From Thermanaerothrix sp034436175 (GTDB taxonomy: Bacteria > Chloroflexota > Anaerolineae > Anaerolineales > Anaerolineaceae): 64,000 bases of DNA. Location of the stretch: assembly GCA_964427505.1 (NCBI GenBank), contig CAYRUO010000005.1:1-64000 (forward strand), read 5' to 3'. The translations under genes and the position numbers were made by a program. Positions 25,104-33,566 of the stretch are shown one piece after another; within the stretch, counting starts at the first letter, position 1; every line of letters begins with the position of its first letter. The notes under the pieces were generated by a model. That model was not told the DNA's origin. It made no database searches and saw only the letters and a program-made list of their open reading frames with translations.

Positions 25104-25130
25104 TAAGGTTTCATTCCAACTATCCGTTAA
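25104..25130 (+). promoter_or_regulatory. Sigma-28 (FliA) promoter of flagellin
   Basis: TAAG (25104-25107), exactly 15 bases, then TCCGTTAA (25123-25130). The flagellar sigma-28 consensus is TAAA-N15-GCCGATAA; this matches 3 of 4 and 6 of 8 positions with the exact spacing. The sigma factor itself (fliA) and its anti-sigma (flgM) are in the window. The resulting leader would be about 200 bases long. Confidence 0.7.
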
Positions 25131-25300
25131 GGAAAATAGAACAGCAACCCCAAATGATCCGATGAGGAGGTTGAGAGACCACGTAACGACGGCTCAGTTT
25201 TCTAACTCAATGCCCTGCCTCTTGGGCAAAGGGGCTTAAACCCGAGAGGTCACTGATGAATAGCCCCACCGATTTCTTGTCATTCATTTCTAAATTCTAA

Positions 25301-25339
25301 GGGGAAGGATCCCCGCCAAAATTCACAAGGAGGTGTGAG
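25301..25339 (+). promoter_or_regulatory. Two probable CsrA-binding hairpins in the flagellin leader, one containing the ribosome binding site
   Basis: Hairpin 1 is GGGG-AAGGAT-CCCC (25301-25314), a hexaloop with central GGA, the classic CsrA target. Hairpin 2 is TCAC-AAGGAGGT-GTGA (25323-25338), whose loop is the Shine-Dalgarno sequence AAGGAGG and also carries GGA. In Bacillus subtilis CsrA binds two such sites in the hag (flagellin) leader and blocks translation; csrA is present in this locus. The rest of the 324-base gap between 25016 and 25339 contains the terminator and sigma-28 promoter listed separately and otherwise nothing I recognise. Confidence 0.65.
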
Positions 25340-26221
25340 ATGCCTACAGTAGATTACACTCGCATTGCTGGTAACATCGGTGCGCTCAACGCGCTCAACT
25401 CGTTGCAACTGATCAACAACCAACTGGCCATCCATCAAACCCGCCTGGCGACCGGTAAGCGCATCAATGAAGCCGCGGATGATCCGGCGGGCCTGAGCCT
25501 GGCGACCACCTTCGATATCCGCCGCCAAGGGCTGCAAACGGTGCTCAACGGCATCGGCGATGCTAAGAACCTGCTCTCCACGGCGGAAGGTGGTCTGCGC
25601 AAGATCCAGGACATCCTGGTCAAGATGAAGAACAAGGCGCTGGAAGCCCAGAGCGGGACCATTGGCGAGAAAGAGAAAGAAGCCATCGCCGCTCAGTTGA
25701 ACGCCTATGCCGCCGAAATTGACGCCATTGTGGAGCAAACCCAGTGGAACGGCAATTTCCTGATCGGCCAAAGCGGTTCGGCAGGTGGCATGTCGGCAAC
25801 CCAGAATTTCCTGACTTCATTGGGGACACTGGCAGATCCGACTGCCGTTACCTCGGAATTCAAATTCTCGAACAACCAGGGCTTCGGGGCTTACGGTGCG
25901 GATGAGAATGGTTTGGGCTTGAACACCAACTATACCACCTCCAATCTAAGCACGGCCCTCTCCGACATTGATGCCGCCATTGAGAAAGTGAAGAAAGGCA
26001 TCAGCGAGGTTGGTGCGTTCAGCGCCCGCTTATCCTTCAAGGAAGAAGCCATTACGGTGCAGTACACCAATACCGAGGCGGCCTACAACCGAATCATGAA
26101 CGCCAACATGGCCGAAGAGCAGGTGAATGCCAGCAAGTTGCTGATCCTGCAGCAAACCGCGACCGCGATGCTGGCCCAGGCGAATACGGCGCCGCAGTTC
26201 CTGCTCACCCTCTTCCGCTAA
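25340..26221 (+). CDS. fliC: Flagellin
   Basis: The filament subunit. At 293 residues it is compact: N-terminal D0/D1 helices (VDYTRIAGNIGALNALNSLQ; RLATGKRINEAADDPAGLSL near residues 35-54), a short middle part of about 70 residues, and C-terminal D1/D0 helices (AFSARLSFKEEA; ANMAEEQVNASKLLILQQTA near residues 254-273) ending QFLLTLFR. It is exported through the flagellar type III apparatus with help from FliS. Expression probably depends on sigma-28 and is restrained by CsrA, from the leader features. A GC-rich hairpin follows. The only flagellin gene in the window. Confidence 0.95.
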   Translation: MPTVDYTRIAGNIGALNALNSLQLINNQLAIHQTRLATGKRINEAADDPAGLSLATTFDIRRQGLQTVLNGIGDAKNLLSTAEGGLRKIQDILVKMKNKALEAQSGTIGEKEKEAIAAQLNAYAAEIDAIVEQTQWNGNFLIGQSGSAGGMSATQNFLTSLGTLADPTAVTSEFKFSNNQGFGAYGADENGLGLNTNYTTSNLSTALSDIDAAIEKVKKGISEVGAFSARLSFKEEAITVQYTNTEAAYNRIMNANMAEEQVNASKLLILQQTATAMLAQANTAPQFLLTLFR

Positions 26222-26249
26222 TCGTCAACTCCTCATCGGTATCGGGATA

Positions 26250-26277
26250 GCGGGGGGCGCCAAGGGGCGCTCCCCGC
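26250..26277 (+). terminator. GC-rich stem-loop between fliC and fliD
   Basis: A 12-pair stem (one G-U) GCGGGGGGCGCC with GGCGCTCCCCGC around the loop AAGG, 29 bases after the flagellin stop. There is no T-run, so it may act as a partial terminator or protect the flagellin mRNA 3-prime end, which would raise flagellin over the cap protein. Confidence 0.5.
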
Positions 26278-26311
26278 CCAACCATCCCCATGAAGAAGGT
26301 GTGAGGTTGCT

Positions 26312-28021
26312 ATGCCTGACGTTTCGAGTACGACTACCCTCTCCAGTTATTTCACCAATCTGGTCAACAGCCTGATGACTATTGAGCGGCAGCCTCTGAC
26401 GCGTCTGATCCAGCAACGCGATGCGTTGAGTGTGCAGCGAGGGGTCTATTTGGATTTGCGTTCGCAGTTAAGTGACCTCAAACAGCAGGTGCAGGCACTG
26501 CGGAGCGCCAGTCCCTTTTTTGCTTTGGAGAGTGGACGGTCGGTTAGCGTAACCGAGCCTTCGGTGGGTGGCGCAACCGTGGTCGGCGCCTCTGCTGGCG
26601 CTACGGCGGTGGTGGGGGACTACCGCATTCTAGTAAACCAACTGGCACGGGCCGAACAATGGGTTTCGGCCGAACAGGCCGCTGTGGATCGTCCTCTGGG
26701 TAAGCGCGGGGTGTTTTATTTGGGCGGAACCGGTGTGGCGGCAGCTGCCTTGCCGAGCAGTAGTCCCATCGTGGCAAGCGTGAGTGCCGGCAGTGTGGAC
26801 AGCGGCTTGCGCGAATTAGGAAGCGGTAGCCAGGCCGAGGGAACCGCTTATGTGCTGGAGGTACGTCAGGGAGATTCGGGTTATGAATTTCGGTTGCGGG
26901 CCGCAGACGGTGGTGTGGTTTCAATCTATGATAAGGCCAAAGCCGATGGTAGTCTGACCAGCGACTGGCAAGCGTTATCACCGGGGGAGGTGTACGATAC
27001 CCACCGTGGACTGGTGATCACATTTGGTGAGTCTTTAGAAGCCGGGACGGTGGCGATTGATTACCAGGCAGCGGGTGTGGCGGTAAATGTGGTTGAACGC
27101 GATACCCTTGCGGATGTGGTCAATAAAATCAATGCCGCGGTCCAACCGGAGGGGCGAGATGTAGTGGCATCCATGGTGGGGGCCCGCTTGGTCCTTACCG
27201 CGCGCCAAACCGGGGTGGTTCACCGCATGCTTTACCAGTATGTGGCTGAGGCGGGCGGTGATTGGGGTGAGGCAACACCGCCGGAGCCCGGGGCTTGGCA
27301 GGCACGAGATGCGCAATTCACGGTCAATGGGATTTCTTTTACCCGTGCCCAAAACACGAATCTGACGGGCGTCATTTATGGGGTGGTACTGAATCTAGCC
27401 GCCGATGCTGAGGGTAAATCGGCCACGTTAAGGGTGACCGCAGATTTCAGCCGGGCACGCAGCGCGGTGGAGGCGTTTGCCAGCAAATTCAATGCGGTGC
27501 TGGCGTACCTGGAAGATAAGATGACCATTACCAAGCAGGGAGATACGTACACGCGCGGCGCATTGGCCAACGATACGGTTTTCAGCGAATTGCGTTTCCG
27601 TTTGCTATCTGCGGTGATGCAGCGTTACGAGGGGACGGGTCTTTATAAAAGCCTGAGCGAGGTGGGGTTGACTTTGAATGAAAGCCTGCGCTTATCCCTA
27701 ACCGATGCAGCGCGCTTTGAGTCGGCCCTACGCGAAAATCCACAGGCTGTTGTGGCGATTTTCGATGCCGTCATGAACGCTGTGGATGGAGAACTGGAGC
27801 GCTTTATCGGTGGAAGTGGTTATTTGACCCAAAGCGTAGGATTGTTGGATCGTCAAATGAGTGATTTGGGCAGTGACATTACCCGTTTTCAATCTTACTT
27901 GGCAGACCGCGAAGCCATGCTGACCCAACAATACGCCCAAATTCAAGCCCAGTTGATCAGCCTGTCCTATGCCCAGCAGACTTGGGCCAGTATTTACGGC
28001 AGTGTGAATCGTTTATTCTAA
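26312..28021 (+). CDS. fliD: Flagellar filament cap protein FliD
   Basis: FliD caps the growing filament and folds flagellin into it. The 569-residue product has the FliD N-terminal domain (SSYFTNLVNSLMTIERQPLT near residues 10-29), a variable middle, and the C-terminal domain with LYKSLSEVGLTLNESLRLSL near residues 445-464 and coiled-coil end (ADREAMLTQQYAQIQAQLIS) finishing SLSYAQQTWASIYGSVNRLF. AGAAGGTGTGAGG precedes the ATG. In order fliC-fliD-flaG-fliS. Confidence 0.93.
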   Translation: MPDVSSTTTLSSYFTNLVNSLMTIERQPLTRLIQQRDALSVQRGVYLDLRSQLSDLKQQVQALRSASPFFALESGRSVSVTEPSVGGATVVGASAGATAVVGDYRILVNQLARAEQWVSAEQAAVDRPLGKRGVFYLGGTGVAAAALPSSSPIVASVSAGSVDSGLRELGSGSQAEGTAYVLEVRQGDSGYEFRLRAADGGVVSIYDKAKADGSLTSDWQALSPGEVYDTHRGLVITFGESLEAGTVAIDYQAAGVAVNVVERDTLADVVNKINAAVQPEGRDVVASMVGARLVLTARQTGVVHRMLYQYVAEAGGDWGEATPPEPGAWQARDAQFTVNGISFTRAQNTNLTGVIYGVVLNLAADAEGKSATLRVTADFSRARSAVEAFASKFNAVLAYLEDKMTITKQGDTYTRGALANDTVFSELRFRLLSAVMQRYEGTGLYKSLSEVGLTLNESLRLSLTDAARFESALRENPQAVVAIFDAVMNAVDGELERFIGGSGYLTQSVGLLDRQMSDLGSDITRFQSYLADREAMLTQQYAQIQAQLISLSYAQQTWASIYGSVNRLF

Positions 28022-28079
28022 CTATGGGTGAGGGGTTTTCCGCGACAAGGAGGTTGGCGGAACGGAAAGGATGGAACCG

Positions 28080-28412
28080 ATGCAAGAGGACGCGAAACTT
28101 CAAGCCGTGGTGCCGATTGGGGTGGAACTGAACGGTCACGTACCCGTTGAGGGTGGGATCAGTGCGCAAAAAGCATCCCCTATTGCGGGGCAAGGGGAGA
28201 TGCGTACTTCAGATTCTTCGGCCTCGTCAAATGCAAAACCCCTGTCAGCCCGGAGTGGGGCAGAAATTGCGCTGCGGTTTCATGTTGATCCCCAAACGCA
28301 CGAAGTGACGGTATTTGTGCTGGATAAAACGCACCGTCATGTCATTCGTACCATCCCACCCGAGGAAATGGCGCGCTTGCGGGCAGGAGAGATTATTGAT
28401 CTCTTCGTATAG
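28080..28412 (+). CDS. flaG: FlaG family protein
   Basis: FlaG proteins influence filament length and are usually found between fliC/fliD and fliS, as here. The 110-residue product has a variable N-terminus and the conserved C-terminal part: RFHVDPQTHEVTVFVLDKTH near residues 75-94, then VIRTIPPEEMARLRAGEIID. ATG at 28080 is favoured by GGAAAGG nine bases before it; the ATG at 28071 in the same frame is an alternative. After the stop there are about 210 bases with no gene; a weak CCACC/GGTGG hairpin near 28450 and an AT-rich stretch near 28520 are the only features I see there. Confidence 0.85.
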   Translation: MQEDAKLQAVVPIGVELNGHVPVEGGISAQKASPIAGQGEMRTSDSSASSNAKPLSARSGAEIALRFHVDPQTHEVTVFVLDKTHRHVIRTIPPEEMARLRAGEIIDLFV

Positions 28413-28623
28413 CCTTTGAATGTGAAGGCGTGGGTTCGGCCTGGGTGTCCACCACGGGGTGGCATTTTGTCGTTTAAAGAAACCGCAAAGGTCTGACCAT
28501 CATAAGGACAAAAGGTGGTTTTACGGATTTTTTATACCCCGAGTCTCAAGTTTTGAAGGTTGCATCCGAAGATAAAAACAGAACCTTGAACGCAGACGTG
28601 AACGCGACCAAAAGGAGGACACC

Positions 28624-28998
28624 GTGTACCAGAGCCATTATTTCACCCAGGAATATCGCATGCAGGACGTGATGAGCGCCAGCCCGATCCGCTTAGTGGT
28701 TATGGCTTATGATGTGGCTATTCGCGCCTGCCACCAGCAGGATTTTGAACGAGCAACGCGAGCGATTACCCTCTTACGGGATGCACTGAACTTCGACTAT
28801 GCTGAGGTCGCAGTAGGATTATTCCGTCTTTATCAGTGGTGTCTGGAATGCTTGCGGGCCGGGGATTTTCAGTCGGCACTCAATGTGTTGGTTGAATTGC
28901 GCGAAGCCTGGGTTGAGGCCGAGAAGAAAATGGCTCCTTCATCTACCACAGAGACTTTCGTTGTACGTACGGCGTTGCCCCAATACGCCAGCGCATAA
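28624..28998 (+). CDS. fliS: Flagellin export chaperone FliS
   Basis: FliS binds unpolymerised flagellin in the cytoplasm and delivers it to the export gate. The 124-residue helical product has the family pattern SPIRLVVMAYDVAIRACHQQ near residues 20-39 and LFRLYQWCLECLRAGDFQSA near residues 66-85. It starts with GTG behind AAAAGGAGG. Last of the filament genes before the flgC operon. Confidence 0.92.
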   Translation: MYQSHYFTQEYRMQDVMSASPIRLVVMAYDVAIRACHQQDFERATRAITLLRDALNFDYAEVAVGLFRLYQWCLECLRAGDFQSALNVLVELREAWVEAEKKMAPSSTTETFVVRTALPQYASA

Positions 28999-29041
28999 TC
29001 GCAATTCTCAACTTCAAGCCAATATCCTGTTCCTCTGGCGC

Positions 29042-29069
29042 ACCGGCGGGAGGTTGACCTCTCGCCGGT
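29042..29069 (+). terminator. Stem-loop after fliS
   Basis: ACCGGCGGGAGG pairs with CCTCTCGCCGGT (one G-T pair) around a four-base loop TTGA, then TTGAGCTTAATT. The T-run is weak; it probably ends or stabilises the fliD-flaG-fliS message. The 191-base fliS-flgC gap is otherwise AT-rich, and I see no confident promoter in it. Confidence 0.55.
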
Positions 29070-29189
29070 TGAGCTTAATTCACGCGATTTTTATCCTTCC
29101 TTCATTTAGGCTTTATAGCCGTGCCAAATAGAGGCGAGTAAGATGCAAATGAAACGTACACGCGTATCCTCTGCCGGAGGGACTTGGAT

Positions 29190-29642
29190 ATGGGATTTTG
29201 GAATGTTTTGCGGATCGGTGCTTCCGGACTGGCTGCTCAGCGGCTGCGCTTGGATGTTATTGCGCACAATATCGCCAATGCCGAAACCACGCGCACGCCC
29301 GAAGGGGGCGCCTACAAGCGCAAAGATGTCGTTTTTATGCCCGAAGGCCAGTCGCCGTTTTTGCCCCCCTTCTTAGCCGCGCGCCAGAACCTAAGCCGTT
29401 TCCAAGGGCAACTTAAAGGCGTGCAGGTCACCCAGATTATTACGGATCCAACGCCCGGTACACGGGTTTATGACCCTACCCACCCGGATGCGGATGAACA
29501 GGGCTATGTGGAATACCCAAATGTCAATCCGGTGATCGAGATGACCAACATGCTTTCGGCCAGCCGTTCATACGAGGCAAATCTGGCCGTAATTGACACT
29601 GCCAAACAAATGGCTTTGCGCGCCCTCGATATTGGGAAGTAG
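29190..29642 (+). CDS. flgC: Flagellar basal-body rod protein FlgC
   Basis: FlgC is a proximal rod subunit. The 150-residue product starts MGFWNVLRIGASGLAAQRLR and contains the rod motif LDVIAHNIANAETTRTPEGG and the conserved C-terminal segment EYPNVNPVIEMTNMLSASRS near residues 104-123. ATG at 29190 is nine bases after GGAGG; the TTG six bases upstream is too close. The usual partner flgB is not adjacent but 6 kb further on. Confidence 0.94.
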   Translation: MGFWNVLRIGASGLAAQRLRLDVIAHNIANAETTRTPEGGAYKRKDVVFMPEGQSPFLPPFLAARQNLSRFQGQLKGVQVTQIITDPTPGTRVYDPTHPDADEQGYVEYPNVNPVIEMTNMLSASRSYEANLAVIDTAKQMALRALDIGK

Positions 29643-29657
29643 GGGAGGTAATCGGCG

Positions 29658-29963
29658 ATGGACGTGTCACCGACTTCGATCAATCGTGTCTTGGGTAATC
29701 AACCTTCCCTTTCGGGTTCTTCCGTCGGGCGTCAGGGAGGGGCAGAAGCCGTAGGAAAAACCTTCGCTGACGTACTGGGGGCCCTAAGCCAATCCGAAAA
29801 CCAGAGCAATGCTCTGATTCAGCGGCTGGCGGCAGGGGAAGATGTCGAGATCCATCAGGTCATGATGGCGGTTGAAGAGACGGATATCAACTTTCGAATT
29901 GCCATGGCGATTCGCGATCGCCTAGTTGAAGCCTACCGCGAAGTCATGCGTATGTCGGTGTGA
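29658..29963 (+). CDS. fliE: Flagellar hook-basal body protein FliE
   Basis: FliE connects the MS ring to the rod. The 101-residue product has the family pattern KTFADVLGALSQSENQSNAL near residues 34-53, then GEDVEIHQVMMAVEETDINF near residues 60-79, and ends VEAYREVMRMSV. It lies in the standard order flgC-fliE-fliF with short gaps. Confidence 0.94.
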   Translation: MDVSPTSINRVLGNQPSLSGSSVGRQGGAEAVGKTFADVLGALSQSENQSNALIQRLAAGEDVEIHQVMMAVEETDINFRIAMAIRDRLVEAYREVMRMSV

Positions 29964-29987
29964 TGAAAATTGGCGAGGGCGAACATT

Positions 29988-31655
29988 ATGCTGGCGAACC
30001 TGCAACAACAATTGAGCACATTCTGGCAACAACAATCGCGGTCACGTCGTATCTCGCTGGTTGTGATCGCTTTAGCCTTAATCGTGGTTGCCGTGGTCTT
30101 TGTGGTCTGGGCGAGCACGCCGACGTATGCAGTGGCTTACCGCGGGCTGAGCGAAAGTGATGCCGGGGAGATTGTCCAGAAACTGGAAGAGGCCAAAATT
30201 CCGTATCAACTCAAGGACACCGGCACTATTTTGGTGCCCAGTGATAAGGTGTATGAAGTGCGGCTAAAGATGGCGCGGGAAGGTCTGCCGAAAACCAGCC
30301 AGGTGGGGTTTGAACTTTTCAGCACCAACACCCTGGGGATGACCGAATTCACCCAACGGGTCAATTATCAACGCGCCTTGGAAGGTGAATTAGAACGCAC
30401 GATCAGCAACTTGGACGCAGTAGAGATGGTGCGCGTTCACCTGGTATTGCCCGAGAAATCCTTATTGGCGCGGGATCAGGTGCCGCCAACTGCATCGGTG
30501 GTGATCAAAGAAAAGCCGGGAAAGTATCTGGATAAGGCTCAGGTGCGCGCCATCACCCATCTGGTGGCGAGCAGTGTGGAAGGGTTGACGCCGGAAAACG
30601 TGGTCATTGTGGATGCCGAGGGTAATTTGCTGGCTTCGGGGAGCGAAGACGAGACCACGGCGGCAGTGCAGGTGGATACCTTTCGTAATGCGGAGCAGGC
30701 CGCGGCGGCAGAGATCCAGCGCAATGTGCAGAATCTGCTGAATTCCGTGCTGGGGCCTAACCGCTCGGTGGTTCAGGCACAAGTGGTCATGGATTGGACA
30801 CAGCGCGAATTGACTTCGCAGACGTTTAATCCCACCCCGGCGGCTATTCGATCCTCTCAGAAGATTACCGAAAGTTACAGTGGTGGCGCCGAAGCCATGG
30901 GAGGGGTTCCGGGCGCCGCCAGCAACTTGCCTACGCCCGTGCCGGTGACTCAGGGTGGAAGTCAACCGGTGACCTACCAGCGCACTGAAGAGACGATCAA
31001 CTACGAGATTACCCAGGTACAAACGCACGAGATCCAGGCACCGGGGCAGATCAAACGGATTTCACTTTCGGTGTTGGTAGATGGTTTGGATTCCCCGGAG
31101 CAACTCAATGTACTGCGGAATGCCATCGCTGCGGCGGCAGGGATTGACGAAGCGCGCGGGGATATGTTGGCGGTTGAATCGATGGCGTTTGATCGCACGT
31201 ATTACGAAACGCAAGCCAAAGAAATGCAGCAAAGCCAGCAAATGGATCTTTATTTCCGCATCGCCGAAATCGTGCTGGCGGTCTTAGTGGTGATTGGATT
31301 GGCGTTCTACCTACAGCGGGTTTTCAAGAATTTGCGCGCGGCGTCGAGTGAGGCGTGGATCACGATCATGAAGCCGGTCTCTGAAGCGGCTCTGCCGGCA
31401 GGGAGCGCTGCCACGGTACCCGCTGCGCGCCCCACGCTGAGCGAAAACTTAGCCAGCGTGATGGGAATGCTGGAACAGAGTCAGCAGGCCGCTCTTCAGG
31501 CCGGTAGCCAGTTGGAAGGCGGTACAGGGCGTGCGAAGCCGCGCACCTCACAAGAGGATGAACAACTGCAAAAAGCCCTCGCCCGATTAGCAGAAGAATC
31601 GCCGGCCACGGTGGCTGAAGTAATCCAAATCTGGCTCAACGAGAGTGGAAAGTAG
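29988..31655 (+). CDS. fliF: Flagellar MS-ring protein FliF
   Basis: FliF forms the MS ring in the cytoplasmic membrane. The 555-residue product has a membrane segment near residues 23-42, RGLSESDAGEIVQKLEEAKI, the secretin-like ring-building domains (RALEGELERTISNLDAVEMV; VHLVLPEKSLLARDQVPPTA), a second membrane segment near residues 418-438 and a C-terminal cytoplasmic tail that binds FliG (ALARLAEESPATVAEVIQIW). ATG at 29988, after GAGGGCGAAC, is preferred to the TTG further upstream. Confidence 0.94.
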   Translation: MLANLQQQLSTFWQQQSRSRRISLVVIALALIVVAVVFVVWASTPTYAVAYRGLSESDAGEIVQKLEEAKIPYQLKDTGTILVPSDKVYEVRLKMAREGLPKTSQVGFELFSTNTLGMTEFTQRVNYQRALEGELERTISNLDAVEMVRVHLVLPEKSLLARDQVPPTASVVIKEKPGKYLDKAQVRAITHLVASSVEGLTPENVVIVDAEGNLLASGSEDETTAAVQVDTFRNAEQAAAAEIQRNVQNLLNSVLGPNRSVVQAQVVMDWTQRELTSQTFNPTPAAIRSSQKITESYSGGAEAMGGVPGAASNLPTPVPVTQGGSQPVTYQRTEETINYEITQVQTHEIQAPGQIKRISLSVLVDGLDSPEQLNVLRNAIAAAAGIDEARGDMLAVESMAFDRTYYETQAKEMQQSQQMDLYFRIAEIVLAVLVVIGLAFYLQRVFKNLRAASSEAWITIMKPVSEAALPAGSAATVPAARPTLSENLASVMGMLEQSQQAALQAGSQLEGGTGRAKPRTSQEDEQLQKALARLAEESPATVAEVIQIWLNESGK

Positions 31656-31657
31656 CC

Positions 31658-32680
31658 ATGTCGGATGATTTCGCCTCCAAGATCAGCGGACTGGAAAAAG
31701 CATCGGTGCTCTTAATGTGTCTGGGCGTGGATGTTTCGTCCAAGGTCTTGCAGTACTTGAGCGAGAGCGAAATCGAGCGGGTTTTGCTGGCGTTGAGCCG
31801 CACGACCGTCGTACCCCCCGAGGTTCGCCACGTAGTGTTGGAAGAAGCCCACGAGTTGACCAGCGAAGGGGTGGGTGTGGTAGCCAATGGGATTGATTAC
31901 AGCCGTCAACTGCTCTCGCGGGCGGTGGGACCACGACGGGGGGCAGAGATTTTAGAACGTATCTCGGCACACCAGCAACTTTCTTCGTTTGAGATGTTAA
32001 AAAATGCCGACCCGGCGCAAGTTGCCAACCTGCTTCAGGATGAACTGCCTCAGACGATTGCTTTGGTGCTCTCGTATCTTGAAGCCAAAGTGGCGGCGGA
32101 TATTTTGACGAACTTTCCCAAGGAATTGCAGATTGAGGTGACTTTGCGCTTGGCGACCATGGACCGCGTTTCGCCCCAAGTGGTGCAGGTTGTCGAACGC
32201 GATCTGAAGAACAAACTCTCGGGTGTATTGAGCGAAGCAGATTTCCGCGCCACCGGTGGGGTCTCTTTCTTGGTCAAGATGTTGAACCAGGTGGATCGTG
32301 GGGTACAAAAGACCATCCTGGAAGCCCTGGAAGCCACTAACCCGAAGTTAGTGGAAGAGATCCGCGCCAACATGTTCACGTTTGATGACCTGATCAAACT
32401 GGATGACCGCACCATGCAGCGCGTCCTGCGCGATGTGAATAAGTCTGACTTGGCACTGGCGCTCAAAGCGGCCCCCGAACGGCTCAAGGAAGCAGTTTTC
32501 CGCAATCTTTCGGAGCGGGCGCGCGAAAACCTCAAAGAAGAGATCGAAATTTTAGGCCCGCAACTGGCCAAAAATGTCTATGCGGCTCAGCGGCGCATTG
32601 TCGAAGCGGTGCGGGCGCTAGAAGAGGCCGGAGAGATTGTCATTGCAGGTGGTGGAGCGGAGTATGAGATCATTCAGTGA
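31658..32680 (+). CDS. fliG: Flagellar motor switch protein FliG
   Basis: FliG is the rotor part that contacts MotA and turns torque. The 340-residue product has all three domains; the middle has LLQDELPQTIALVLSYLEAK (the EHPQ-type motif is changed to DELPQ) and the C-terminal torque domain has MFTFDDLIKLDDRTMQRVLR with charged residues and RARENLKEEIEILGP. Overlaps fliH by 17 bases. Confidence 0.95.
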   Translation: MSDDFASKISGLEKASVLLMCLGVDVSSKVLQYLSESEIERVLLALSRTTVVPPEVRHVVLEEAHELTSEGVGVVANGIDYSRQLLSRAVGPRRGAEILERISAHQQLSSFEMLKNADPAQVANLLQDELPQTIALVLSYLEAKVAADILTNFPKELQIEVTLRLATMDRVSPQVVQVVERDLKNKLSGVLSEADFRATGGVSFLVKMLNQVDRGVQKTILEALEATNPKLVEEIRANMFTFDDLIKLDDRTMQRVLRDVNKSDLALALKAAPERLKEAVFRNLSERARENLKEEIEILGPQLAKNVYAAQRRIVEAVRALEEAGEIVIAGGGAEYEIIQ

Positions 32681-33566
32681 TTCCTATCAACCCGGCGCTC
32701 GCGGTGAAGCCCGTCCCTGGCATCCGCCAGTTTTGGCGGCTGAGGTATCCCCAGAACCAACCGAGGTGTTGGTGGAACAGATTCTGGCGGTGTTCTCACC
32801 TGCACCCATCCCATCATCCACGAGCCCCTCACGTGCTAATGGCCGGCGGGCACAAGTTGAGGTTCAGTCATGGATGCCAATTGATCTGATGACTGCGACC
32901 GAAACCCGTATCCCTGTTGTTGCTGCCGCGGTTGGTGATGAAAAGCCTAAGGCGAACGACCCCGCCCCCTCTCAGCCGGATCTGGCTGCCATTCAAGCCC
33001 AGGCCAATGCCTTGCTGGCTGAGGCGCAGGCACAGGCGGAAGCGTTACTTCGGGATGCCCGTGAGCAGGCAGAGCAACTTCGTCGGCAGGCTTATGCCCA
33101 AGGCCGTGCGGAAGCCGAGGCTGAGTTGCGCGACTTGCTCCATACGGTGAATACGATGGTGCAAGAGACGCAATCGTGGTATGAGGCTTTTTTGGCTCAG
33201 AGCGAATCCCTGGTGTTAGAGATGGTGGCGGCAATTGCACGCGCGCTTTTCAGTGAGGGGTTCGCATTGGATGCGGAGACCTTACAGCAGACGTATACCC
33301 GTGTGCTTGAACACACCCGTGCACTGGGGGATTTACGCATGTATGTTAATCCTGAAGATGCGCGCTTGCTGGATCCCTACTGGAAAGAGGCGCAAGCAGC
33401 CCTGCGCGATCAGCGCATCAAACTAATCCCTAGCGATTCCATACGACGCGGAGGATGTTTTATCGAAGGGCAGTATGGCGCGGTAGATGGGCGGATTGAA
33501 GTCCGCTTAGAGCGTTTATTAACCAGCCTGATCCAGGAAACTCAGCCGGAGGGGACGGGGGCATGA
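32664..33566 (+). CDS. fliH: Flagellar assembly protein FliH
   Basis: FliH is the stator-like regulator of the export ATPase FliI. The 300-residue product has a long non-conserved N-terminal half, an Ala/Gln/Glu-rich coiled coil near residues 115-160 (AEAQAQAEALLRDAREQAEQ) and the conserved C-terminal domain (SLVLEMVAAIARALFSEGFA; GGCFIEGQYGAVDGRIEVRL). The ATG at 32664, behind GGAGCGGAGT, overlaps the end of fliG. It ends on the fliI start. Confidence 0.88.
   Translation: MRSFSDSYQPGARGEARPWHPPVLAAEVSPEPTEVLVEQILAVFSPAPIPSSTSPSRANGRRAQVEVQSWMPIDLMTATETRIPVVAAAVGDEKPKANDPAPSQPDLAAIQAQANALLAEAQAQAEALLRDAREQAEQLRRQAYAQGRAEAEAELRDLLHTVNTMVQETQSWYEAFLAQSESLVLEMVAAIARALFSEGFALDAETLQQTYTRVLEHTRALGDLRMYVNPEDARLLDPYWKEAQAALRDQRIKLIPSDSIRRGGCFIEGQYGAVDGRIEVRLERLLTSLIQETQPEGTGA

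Noticed and set aside
28540..28585. GAAGATAA before fliS as a sigma-28 -10 element
   Set aside because: No TAAA at the required 15-base distance; neighbouring alignments give too few matches.
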